A DNA stretch of 16,777 nt from Caldifarciminota bacterium UBA2202 (GTDB lineage: Bacteria > Hydrothermota > 32-111). Within the stretch, counting starts at the first letter, position 1, and each line of letters opens with the position of its first letter. Below the pieces are notes generated by a model. That model saw only the letters and a list, made by a program, of their open reading frames with translations. It did not search any database and had not been told where the DNA came from. Made by a program: the position numbers and the translations under genes. The stretch is from assembly GCA_002327905.1 (NCBI GenBank), contig DCUY01000033.1, positions 275 to 17,051 of the forward strand, read 5' to 3'. Of this stretch, positions 8,328 to 15,239 are shown in pieces.

Positions 8328-10021
8328 GAGAGAACCTTCTTATATTCATCATAAGCGAAACTCATAAGCTCCCTCATTTTTTCTTTAGAGAAGTCAAAAG
8401 AGACTCCCATGGTTGAATAGACCTCTCCTATTGATTTTGACGAACCGAGAGAGAGCCCTTTAAGGTATTTTTCAATAGTCCCTTTAGGGTCATTCATATA
8501 GTTCTTCCACAATTGAATTGCTCCAAGCTGTGCCATTCCGTATTCAATATAATAGAAAGGAACTTCAAAAATGTGAAGCTGTTTCTGCCAGAGTGAGCGC
8601 AGATAATCCTTATATTGCGACCAGTCGAAGAATTTCTCCTGATAATCCGTCGCGAGCTTTTCAAAGTAATCATTCCTCTCCTCAGGAGAAACTGTCGGAT
8701 TCTCATAAATAAAATGCTGAAATTTATCAACTATGGCGCACCAAGGGAAGAATGTTATCATTCCTTCAAGCTGTTTTCTCTGCGCCTGTTTCAACTGCTT
8801 TTCATTCGGATAGAAGATTGACCACTTGTCATAAGTTATCATCTCCATACCCATTGATGCAAGCTCTGCGACTTCCGAGGGGGTGCTCTTGTAAAAATAT
8901 GTGAACATGTCAGATACTGCTATTGTGTGGACAGCATGTCCGGATTCATGCATAAGGGTGCGCATGTCATTATTCGACCCTGAAGAGTTCATGAATATGA
9001 ACGGCAGTTTTGCTTTATAGAGAGGATAATTGTATCCTCCGGGAGCCTTTCCCTTTCTGCTTTCAAGGTCAAGATGCTTTGCAGAATTCACTTTTACAAA
9101 AGCATCATAGAAGCGCGGGTCTATTGATTTAAAAACCTGTTTTGATTTCTCTATGAATTCTTCAGTGGTTTCAAAAGGCTTCAGCTGTTCATCATCAGGA
9201 AGAGTCGCATAATTGTCGTATGGAGCCATTTTATCGACGGAGAGCTTGATCCTCTTCTCTTCGATTATTTCACCCATAATCGGAGTGCACACTTCAAGCA
9301 CCGAAGAATGAAAATCATTGCAGTCCTTCACTGTATAATCAAACCTTTCAAGCTCTTTGAATCTGAAATCAGTGTAATTCGTATATCCGGCGTTTGATGC
9401 GGTCTTTGCGCGGAGTGATGTCATTGATGTGAATATAACATCGATATCCTTCTTCATGGAGAGTCTCTTCTCCACAATTTTATCGAATGCTTCTTTTCTG
9501 GTCTCTCTATCTTTGCTTTCCAAAAACTTCATCATCTGCGATTGCGTGTATTCCTCTTTGCGGAACTCTATCATTGCTCCGCCTATCTTCTCCTGATACT
9601 TAACAGCGAGATTCGATATTTCAGTCCCCAAAGGAATATTTTCTTCGCGGAAAAGCTCAATCGATTCAGAGAGCCGTTTAAGCAGTAGGTCCCATTTTGA
9701 ATTTTTCAATGAACCTGCATATTTTGAATGCACAATCTTTTTATTTATCTCAAATGAAATCTTCTGCACTTCAGGGCTTATTACATCATTGAAAAGAGAG
9801 AATCTCTCTCTGTACTCGGCATTCTGAGTGTCGCGTGTCATATTGACATAGGCCCATCCGTAATCCTCCTGAAAAGCTTCAACCAAAGCTCCGTAATCGC
9901 TTATGAGTGTTACAAGCTCTTCAGAAGAGGAGACTGTCCGATTAAGAATCTCTTCAAGATATTTTGAAATATCGGAATAAGAGTTTATTTTAAATGCCGA
10001 GTTCAAATATTGTTTTTCCAT
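8324..10021 (-). CDS. M3-family oligoendopeptidase (PepF-like zinc metallopeptidase)
   Basis: Cytosolic zinc peptidase that probably cleaves short peptides; no signal peptide is visible. 565 residues, normal for the compact M3 oligoendopeptidases. The zinc site is HESGH (H358, E359, H362) in MHESGHAVH, with the third ligand probably E386 in SEVAELASMGMEM, 24 residues after H362. The preceding GGYNYPLYKAKLPFIFMN is typical of the group. The C-terminal region has further family-like stretches (FEVPFYYIEYGMAQLGAIQLW). The ATG has Shine-Dalgarno AAAGGACGG (10034-10026, minus strand). It is divergent from recF and the first gene of the leftward group. Subfamily (PepF proper versus the related M3B branch) cannot be settled by eye. 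Confidence 0.92.
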   Translation of the reverse strand: MEKQYLNSAFKINSYSDISKYLEEILNRTVSSSEELVTLISDYGALVEAFQEDYGWAYVNMTRDTQNAEYRERFSLFNDVISPEVQKISFEINKKIVHSKYAGSLKNSKWDLLLKRLSESIELFREENIPLGTEISNLAVKYQEKIGGAMIEFRKEEYTQSQMMKFLESKDRETRKEAFDKIVEKRLSMKKDIDVIFTSMTSLRAKTASNAGYTNYTDFRFKELERFDYTVKDCNDFHSSVLEVCTPIMGEIIEEKRIKLSVDKMAPYDNYATLPDDEQLKPFETTEEFIEKSKQVFKSIDPRFYDAFVKVNSAKHLDLESRKGKAPGGYNYPLYKAKLPFIFMNSSGSNNDMRTLMHESGHAVHTIAVSDMFTYFYKSTPSEVAELASMGMEMITYDKWSIFYPNEKQLKQAQRKQLEGMITFFPWCAIVDKFQHFIYENPTVSPEERNDYFEKLATDYQEKFFDWSQYKDYLRSLWQKQLHIFEVPFYYIEYGMAQLGAIQLWKNYMNDPKGTIEKYLKGLSLGSSKSIGEVYSTMGVSFDFSKEKMRELMSFAYDEYKKVLS

Positions 10022-10044
10022 TTTTCCGTCCTTTAAAAAAGGTT

Positions 10045-10050
10045 ATTGTA
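10045..10050 (-). promoter_or_regulatory. Possible -10 box of the peptidase gene
   Basis: On the minus strand TACAAT (10050-10045) matches the -10 consensus in five of six positions. It would start transcription near 10038, leaving a short leader that contains the AAAGGACGG ribosome site. No good -35 box is found 16-18 bases upstream, so this is tentative. It overlaps the -35 region proposed for the divergent recF promoter. Confidence 0.35.
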
Positions 10051-10074
10051 AAATATTCAATTATTTGCTACTCT
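10046..10074 (+). promoter_or_regulatory. recF promoter with extended -10
   Basis: TTGTAA (10046-10051) is followed by 17 bases and TACTCT (10069-10074), which is preceded by TGC and so forms an extended -10 element (TGnTAnnnT). The predicted start, about seven bases after the -10, is base 10081, the A of the recF ATG. No Shine-Dalgarno lies in ACTCTTAATAG before the ATG. A leaderless recF message is therefore the simplest reading. Confidence 0.5.
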
Positions 10075-10080
10075 TAATAG

Positions 10081-11142
10081 ATGCAAATATCAAGATTAAG
10101 TATAAAAAATTTCAGAAATTTTGCAATAGGCGACTTTGAATTTAAAGACCGCACAATTGTGACAGGAGCCAACGGCTCCGGAAAGACCTCTCTTGTTGAG
10201 GCGATTTACTATTTGTCATCATTCAAATCCTTCCGCGCCTCATCCGATGCAAAGGTTTTAAAAATCGGAGAGACTGAGTTTGTTGTAAATATTGACGGGG
10301 AGAGAGAGGGCGAAAAGTTTAACATGGGACTGCAGTATCAGAATCTCCGCAAGGCAATCTCCTGCAATAGGGAGAGAGTGGAGAAGCTGACTGACGCTTT
10401 CGGAATATTTCTCTCTGCTGTTCTATCCATTTATGACAAGCAATTATCTCACCCTTATTCAATTTACAGAAGAAAATATGCGGACAGACTCATTTCGACA
10501 ATTGATGATGATTATTTTGCCGCTTTGCTTTCATACCATTCAGTTTTGAAGCAGAAGAACAATCTGCTTAAAAACAATTCCGACTTGAATCTCATTGACA
10601 CATACTCTTCTCAAATGTCAAAGAGGTCGGAGTATATTTATGAGAAGAGAATTGAATTCGCCTCTTATTTTGAGGATGTCTTGAATGGCGTCTATGCTCA
10701 GGTCTTCGGAAAGGAGGAACTTATTAAAGTGAGGTATTTCTCATCCAAAGACGGAGGAGATTATACTGATGCCACTCTTTTGGAATCTGCGAGAAAAAAA
10801 CGCGATCAGGAGATAAAGAAGAGACACTCGGTATGCGGAGTGCATCTTGACGATTACATAATCACTGTGGACGGAAAGCCCATAAGCGAATTTGGAAGCG
10901 AGGGGGAGAAGATTCTACTCGGAATAACTCTTAAAGTTGCTGAAATACAGCTGATTTACGAAAATAAGGGCGAATATCCGATTATTATGATTGATGACGC
11001 TTTCTCCGAGCTTGATTCAAAGAAGAGAAAATCACTCCTTAAAATATTCGAGACATATCCGCAGGTCATCATCACATATCCGAAGAACAGGGAAGAGGAA
11101 TCCGGATATCACAGAATCGATCTTGACGAGGTGCGGAAGTGA
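10081..11142 (+). CDS. recF: DNA replication/repair protein RecF
   Basis: SMC-like ATPase that helps load RecA, with RecO and RecR, at single-strand gaps. 353 residues, close to the usual 350-375. The N-terminus MQISRLSIKNFRNF is typical and fixes the start. Walker A is GANGSGKT (29-36). Walker B is PIIMIDD (D305, D306), followed by the D-loop AFSELDS. The ABC signature region reads FGSEGEKILL (271-280), where many RecF proteins have a GQ(Q/K)R-type motif, a small oddity. Not beside dnaA, dnaN or gyrB, its common neighbours. No Shine-Dalgarno is visible. The stop overlaps the mntP GTG as GTGA (11139-11142). Confidence 0.94.
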   Translation: MQISRLSIKNFRNFAIGDFEFKDRTIVTGANGSGKTSLVEAIYYLSSFKSFRASSDAKVLKIGETEFVVNIDGEREGEKFNMGLQYQNLRKAISCNRERVEKLTDAFGIFLSAVLSIYDKQLSHPYSIYRRKYADRLISTIDDDYFAALLSYHSVLKQKNNLLKNNSDLNLIDTYSSQMSKRSEYIYEKRIEFASYFEDVLNGVYAQVFGKEELIKVRYFSSKDGGDYTDATLLESARKKRDQEIKKRHSVCGVHLDDYIITVDGKPISEFGSEGEKILLGITLKVAEIQLIYENKGEYPIIMIDDAFSELDSKKRKSLLKIFETYPQVIITYPKNREEESGYHRIDLDEVRK

Positions 11143-11696
11143 GTCTCTTCTCTCTCGTGCTTTTATCATTGGGACTCTCAATGGATGCGTTTGCAGTCTC
11201 TCTGTCATGCGGCATTTATGCGGGGAAAGAGAGATTCAATGCGGCTTTGAAATCCGGACTTTACTTCGGAGTCTTTCAGGGAATCATGCCTGTAATCGGA
11301 TTCTTCATAGGCAGGGCATTTGATTCCATTATAAAATCATTTGACCACTGGATTGCTTTTTTAATATTATTCTTGATAGGCGCAAAGATGATATTTGAAT
11401 CTTTTAAGAAGGATGACTGCAAAAAGAGAATAGATACAGGTTCATTCAGGGTTATGATAATTCTTGCGATAGCGACAAGCATAGACGCTCTTGCATGCGG
11501 AGTGTCAATAGCATTACTAAACAGCGGGATTTTTATTCCTGCTCTTGTGATAGGATCAATTACATTTTTAATTTCTTTTCTCGGAGTTTATTTAGGAGAC
11601 CGCATAGGCAATCTCTTCAGAAAGGGAGCTGAGATTCTGGGCGGTTCAGTCCTTATGTTCATAGGATTGAAAATTCTCATTGAGCATATTTTTTGA
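11139..11696 (+). CDS. mntP: Putative manganese efflux pump MntP
   Basis: Inner-membrane exporter protecting against excess Mn(II), by family. 185 residues with six hydrophobic segments in two repeated halves. The halves carry the matching acidic motifs GLSMDAFAVSLSCGI (D16) and IATSIDALACGVSIAL (D116), expected in the transport path. The GTG start overlaps the recF stop and has GAGGTG five bases upstream. Co-transcription with recF leaves no room for the yybP-ykoY manganese riboswitch that controls many mntP genes, so any metal control would have to be elsewhere. It converges on the permease gene, with six bases between stops. Confidence 0.9.
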   Translation: MSLFSLVLLSLGLSMDAFAVSLSCGIYAGKERFNAALKSGLYFGVFQGIMPVIGFFIGRAFDSIIKSFDHWIAFLILFLIGAKMIFESFKKDDCKKRIDTGSFRVMIILAIATSIDALACGVSIALLNSGIFIPALVIGSITFLISFLGVYLGDRIGNLFRKGAEILGGSVLMFIGLKILIEHIF

Positions 11697-11702
11697 ATAA
11701 TT

Positions 11703-13541
11703 TCAGCGGGAGCGGCGCCGTTTGCTTAAAAGCATCAGGTCCTTCAAATCCTCACAATGTTTTGCTCTGCACCATTTGTCAACGAAATGCTCGTCAGTCA
11801 CAATCTGAGCAAGAGAGGCGAGAGCCCTCAGGTGGAAGTTCCTCTCGTCAAGTGTTCCGATGAGCACAAAAATAGTCTTAATGCTTTGATGCTCATCATC
11901 AAAATATACTCCCTTTAAGCTTCTCAGTATATACAGATGAAAAATCTTTTCTCCGTCAATTACAATGTGCGGAATCGCCACATCTTCAGATATGGTTGTT
12001 CCGTATTTTAATTCTCTGTCCATCAGCTTCTTAAAAATATCCTCTTTGTCTATTTTCAGGCTCTCTTCCACTCTTGCTGATATCAGTCTGAATACCTTTT
12101 CATAGTCAGTATTCTCTTTTAAGTCAATGACATCGGATTCGGAAATCAATCTGTCAAAATTATCTTCCACGATATTATCCCTCTCTCTTATGACCTCTCT
12201 CAATTCATTTTCAAGCATTCTGCTTGTAAATTCCGTGGAAGTGATTCTCTCTATAATATGCATAAGCGCATATTCTCTCGCAGATTTTCTCATTCCGTAG
12301 AACAAAAATATGAGAAGTGCGATGCTTGTCAGAGCGACGCTTAAAAGTATTGCAGTGTTTCCCATGTTTACTATTACAAAAATGAATCCTATTGTTCCCA
12401 AAATCTGAGGAATGGGATAGAATGGAGTTTTGAATGTGGGCCTGTAATTCATTATCCCGCTCTCTCTTAAAACAATGACTGAGAGATTGGAGAGTATATA
12501 ATTCACGATAAGCACTGTCGATGCCGCTTTGATGAGCAAATCGATTTCCAAAAATATTGCGGATGTGACAAATGCTCCTGTGAGGAGTATTGAAAAATGA
12601 GGAGAGGAGAATTTTTTATTCTCTCTCATTAAAAATGACGGAAGAAGATTGTCTTTGCTCAATGCGAAAGGATACCTTGAAGCCGCCATAATTCCGGCAT
12701 TGGCAGTGGCAAAGAATGAAATAATTGCGACAAAAGCAAAAAGATATGAGCCGAAGCGGCCGGTAGTGACATTCGCCGCATCTGAAATCGGAGTTAAAGA
12801 GCCTGAAAGAATCTCTTTTGGAAGAACTCCGATTGTAAGGAATATTGTAGTGATGAAAATAAACATAACTGTTGCAAGTGAAGCGAGAAGTCCTATTGGA
12901 ATATTCTTTGACGGATTTTCCACCTCCTCAGCTATTGTGGCTATTTTCAAGAGGCCTCCGTAAGAGACAAAGACATATCCAGTTGCTGAAATCATTGCCA
13001 TCATTCCGTGCGAGGCGAACGGCTTGAAATTTGTCGGGTTGACATTTTTGAAGGTTATAAATGCAAAGATGAAAATGAAGAATAAAACAAATGCGACAAG
13101 GCCCACTTGAGTGCGCCCAGCCTCTTTGACTCCGATGATATTTACAAGAGTAAAAATCAAAGAGAATATAACTGCAATGAATCTAATGTCAAAATTGAAG
13201 AAGAACATGCCGAATTCAGCGATTCCTATGAGAGCAAATGAGCTTTTAAGGCATAATGCAAACCAGCTTGACAAACCTGAGACAGTGCCGACCATGGGAC
13301 CAAGAGACCTTGTGATGTAATAATAGTCTCCTCCGGATTTAGGCATTGCTGAGGATAATTCGGATATGCTTAGAAGACCTGTGAATGCGAGTATGCCTGC
13401 AAAAAAATAAGAAAAAAGAATGCTTGGTCCAGCAATTTTGAATGCGAGGCCCGGGATAATGAAGATTCCGGAGCTTATCATTGCTCCTGCGGCTATTGAA
13501 AAAATATCAAATAAATTAAGTTTTCTGTGTTTTTTTCCCAT
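11703..13541 (-). CDS. APC-family amino-acid permease fused to a PTS EIIA-like domain
   Basis: 612 residues. Residues about 8-415 form a 12-helix APC-superfamily transporter, with helix 1 motif ISSGIFIIPG (22-31) and AEEVENPSKNIP (204-215) typical of amino acid/polyamine permeases. A charged helical linker (about 417-480) leads to a cytosolic domain (about 480-605) resembling PTS EIIA type 2 (mannitol/fructose/nitrogen PTS). It carries a probable phospho-acceptor H525 in DVAIPHIV, then IFVLIGTLDERNFHLRALASLAQI. Substrate is unknown. The fusion suggests that uptake is tuned by phosphorylation or by a PTS-like signal, but no EI or HPr gene is in the window. No Shine-Dalgarno precedes the ATG; a near-consensus promoter abuts it. 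Confidence 0.88.
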   Translation of the reverse strand: MGKKHRKLNLFDIFSIAAGAMISSGIFIIPGLAFKIAGPSILFSYFFAGILAFTGLLSISELSSAMPKSGGDYYYITRSLGPMVGTVSGLSSWFALCLKSSFALIGIAEFGMFFFNFDIRFIAVIFSLIFTLVNIIGVKEAGRTQVGLVAFVLFFIFIFAFITFKNVNPTNFKPFASHGMMAMISATGYVFVSYGGLLKIATIAEEVENPSKNIPIGLLASLATVMFIFITTIFLTIGVLPKEILSGSLTPISDAANVTTGRFGSYLFAFVAIISFFATANAGIMAASRYPFALSKDNLLPSFLMRENKKFSSPHFSILLTGAFVTSAIFLEIDLLIKAASTVLIVNYILSNLSVIVLRESGIMNYRPTFKTPFYPIPQILGTIGFIFVIVNMGNTAILLSVALTSIALLIFLFYGMRKSAREYALMHIIERITSTEFTSRMLENELREVIRERDNIVEDNFDRLISESDVIDLKENTDYEKVFRLISARVEESLKIDKEDIFKKLMDRELKYGTTISEDVAIPHIVIDGEKIFHLYILRSLKGVYFDDEHQSIKTIFVLIGTLDERNFHLRALASLAQIVTDEHFVDKWCRAKHCEDLKDLMLLSKRRRSR

Positions 13542-13547
13542 ATATCT

Positions 13548-13575
13548 TTTATACTTAAAAACAAAATATTGTCAA
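13548..13575 (-). promoter_or_regulatory. Promoter of the permease-EIIA gene
   Basis: On the minus strand TTGACA (13575-13570, exact) is followed by a 16-base A/T-rich spacer and TATAAA (13553-13548, five of six). The predicted start is about 13541-13542, that is, the ATG itself. The sequence between, AGATAT, has no ribosome site, so the mRNA is probably leaderless. It lies back to back with the promoter of the divergent gene. Confidence 0.65.
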
Positions 13576-13592
13576 TAGAGAATATTTTTTTC

Positions 13593-13620
13593 TGGACAAA
13601 TTCCTTAAATTGATTATAAT
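13593..13620 (+). promoter_or_regulatory. Promoter of the secreted propeller gene
   Basis: TGGACA (13593-13598, five of six to consensus), a 16-base spacer, and a perfect TATAAT (13615-13620). Predicted start is near 13627, giving a leader of about 39 bases. The leader contains an 8-base direct repeat GGGCACTT (13630-13637 and 13643-13650) and the GGAGG ribosome site (13656-13660). Confidence 0.65.
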
Positions 13621-13629
13621 AAATAAAAA

Positions 13630-13650
13630 GGGCACTTGTGAGGGGCACTT
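13630..13650 (+). repeat. GGGCACTT direct repeat in a 5' leader
   Basis: Two exact copies of GGGCACTT (13630-13637 and 13643-13650), separated by GTGAG, lie between the predicted transcription start and the ribosome site of the secreted propeller gene. The spacing of 13 bases between copies is a little over one helical turn. It could be a protein-binding site or chance. Confidence 0.4.
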
Positions 13651-13665
13651 TAACTGGAGGTTTTT

Positions 13666-15066
13666 GTGAAAAAAACATTAGTCTCGCTCTTTTTTCTACT
13701 CACCATCTCGTCACTGATAAATGCTCAAAGTATCCTATGGACGGACCTTCTTGATTTTTCATCAGACAGCGATGAAATGGGAAATGACATCTCCCTTGAT
13801 TCTTCGAACAATGCTTATGTGGTCGGATACGGAGTGGGAGCATCCTCTTATGATGCGCTTGCAGTCAAATACGATGTCACAACCGGAGATACATTGTGGG
13901 CATCGCTTCATGATGTTTCAGCCGGTTCATTCGAAATAATCTACGGCTCAACCCTTTATAATCAGGGGAATTTATTCTCAACAGGATATATTCAGAAAAC
14001 AACAAATGACATTCTGCTTATAAAATATGATAATGCGACAGGAGTGGTTCTGTGGGACAAATCGTATGATTTCGGCGGCAATGATATGGGTATGGAGTGC
14101 GACATTGATGATTCAAACAATATCTTTATAGCAGTGCAATGCGATTCGCAGATAGGATATATGGAATGCCGCGCGGCGAACGGAGACACATTGAAGACTC
14201 ACCTTATTGATTTCCCATTAAGCCGCAATGCAAATGTTTATGGAATAATATGCGGTGATTACGGTGAGATATATCTATCAGGGTATGTTGAAGAGTCTGC
14301 GGACTCTTACGGGATTTTTGTCATGAAATACAATGTCTTCAATGATTCAATTCTTTATATTTACGAGTCTCAAAATTATATTGACAATTTGTCTGATGCA
14401 ATATGCGGAATATCCATTGATTCTGAGAAGAATATTTACTGTTCAGGAAACGCCGGAGAATTATTTAATCAGGAATACGGGGTCACATTCAAGATCGATT
14501 CTATGGGTGACTCCATTTGGGAGCGAACATACAAAAACTCGAATGACAGATTATATAAGAATGCTATTTCAAGTGACGGATTCCTTTATGCATGCGGTGC
14601 TGGCTACAACAGCTTTTCGGATGATTATCTTCTTATAAAGTATAATACATCTACAGGAGAATCCTTGCAAGTATTGACTTTAGATTCAGGTCTCGGCTAT
14701 GGTATTGATGAGTATTCATACGGAATAGGAGTCTGTGAGGACAATAATGTAATAATGACAGGAGTTGCAGATTGGGATGAAGTTTTCACAATAAAAGTCG
14801 AAACAAATATGGACGGAGTGGAAGAACAGGTTTCAAAAAATGTCATAACAGAGAATCTTCATTGGTTTAATTGTTTAAGCTATGAAACTGAAAATGACTG
14901 TGAGATCAAAGTGGAGCTTATAGACCTTTCAGGAAGAATTGTCTCTGAAAAACATTTTATAGGTTCTATGGTAAATGAAGATTTCAACAATCTGTCTGCG
15001 GGGAATTATATAGTAAAAATCCAGACTCGGCAGAAATCAATAACAGGAAAATTTACCAAATTTTGA
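13666..15066 (+). CDS. Secreted seven-bladed propeller protein with C-terminal sorting domain
   Basis: 466 residues. A signal peptide (about 1-20, LVSLFFLLTISSLINA, then QS) marks export. The body holds seven similar units about 50 residues apart, each with a strand like NNAYVVGYG (49-57), GNLFSTGYI, NNIFIAVQC, GEIYLSGYV, KNIYCSGNA, GFLYACGAG and NNVIMTGVA (360-368). Most are followed by a KYDxxTGDxLW-type strand, suggesting a seven-bladed beta-propeller of the SBBP/PQQ-like sort. Residues about 405-466 resemble a Por-type/FlgD-like sorting domain (KVELIDLSGRIV...LSAGNYIVKI), implying outer-membrane translocation and surface attachment or release by type IX secretion. The GTG start has GGAGG five bases upstream. 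No catalytic motif is seen; ligand unknown. Confidence 0.8.
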   Translation: MKKTLVSLFFLLTISSLINAQSILWTDLLDFSSDSDEMGNDISLDSSNNAYVVGYGVGASSYDALAVKYDVTTGDTLWASLHDVSAGSFEIIYGSTLYNQGNLFSTGYIQKTTNDILLIKYDNATGVVLWDKSYDFGGNDMGMECDIDDSNNIFIAVQCDSQIGYMECRAANGDTLKTHLIDFPLSRNANVYGIICGDYGEIYLSGYVEESADSYGIFVMKYNVFNDSILYIYESQNYIDNLSDAICGISIDSEKNIYCSGNAGELFNQEYGVTFKIDSMGDSIWERTYKNSNDRLYKNAISSDGFLYACGAGYNSFSDDYLLIKYNTSTGESLQVLTLDSGLGYGIDEYSYGIGVCEDNNVIMTGVADWDEVFTIKVETNMDGVEEQVSKNVITENLHWFNCLSYETENDCEIKVELIDLSGRIVSEKHFIGSMVNEDFNNLSAGNYIVKIQTRQKSITGKFTKF

Positions 15067-15074
15067 ATTTGATT

Positions 15075-15105
15075 TATAGAGACGCGGAAAATCTGCGTCT
15101 CTATA
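15075..15105. repeat. Palindrome of the TAGAGACGC...GCGTCTCTA type
   Basis: An exact 11-base inverted repeat (TATAGAGACGC at 15075-15085, GCGTCTCTATA at 15095-15105) encloses a 9-base loop. Three further inner pairs are possible if a G-T pair is allowed. It is not followed by a T-run, so it is a poor intrinsic terminator by itself. From memory, palindromes with TAGAGACG arms occur as dispersed intergenic repeats in cyanobacteria and Bacteroidetes; this could be one. Only one copy is in the window. Confidence 0.6.
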
Positions 15106-15187
15106 GCTTTATGTGCTTATTAAAAATTTACAATTTTTATTGAAGCCGCTTAGCCGTTTTGTCTGCCTATAACAAAAAAAAGTCAAT

Positions 15188-15217
15188 AAAAAAGGGCGGC
15201 AAAGAGCCGCCCTTTTT
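15188..15217. terminator. Bidirectional Rho-independent terminator
   Basis: A perfect inverted repeat pairs AAAAAGGGCGGC (15189-15200) with GCCGCCCTTTTT (15206-15217) around the five-base loop AAAGA. The seven-pair GC core followed by a T-run on either strand is a classic intrinsic terminator. It should stop transcription both from the propeller gene on the left and from the Kelch gene on the right. Confidence 0.92.
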
Positions 15218-15232
15218 GCAGAAAAGTTCTGC
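15218..15232. other. Small hairpin next to the terminator
   Basis: GCAGAA (15218-15223) pairs with TTCTGC (15227-15232) around the loop AAG, directly beside the terminator and eight bases beyond the Kelch gene stop. On the minus strand it would form just before the terminator. It may aid RNA 3'-end stability or be incidental. Confidence 0.4.
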
Positions 15233-15239
15233 GCAATCT

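Larger units (their letters stand above)
15067..15239. other. Convergent intergenic block with hairpins and terminator
   Basis: This 173-base stretch separates the ends of two convergent secreted-protein genes. It holds a TAGAGACGC-type palindrome, a weak A/T-only inverted repeat (15121-15127 with 15133-15139), a strong bidirectional terminator and a small hairpin. No coding potential was noted in it. Confidence 0.7.

Noticed and set aside
11100..11140. yybP-ykoY manganese riboswitch upstream of mntP
   Set aside because: mntP starts within the recF stop codon, so there is no leader, and the upstream sequence is recF coding sequence.
10991..11323. 110-codon + frame spanning the recF-mntP junction
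   Set aside because: It is out of frame with two well-supported genes that cover the same bases and shows no protein-like pattern.
15121..15139. Inverted repeat TAAAAAT / ATTTTTA as a terminator
   Set aside because: The stem is only A-T pairs and would be unstable; expected by chance in A/T-rich intergenic DNA.
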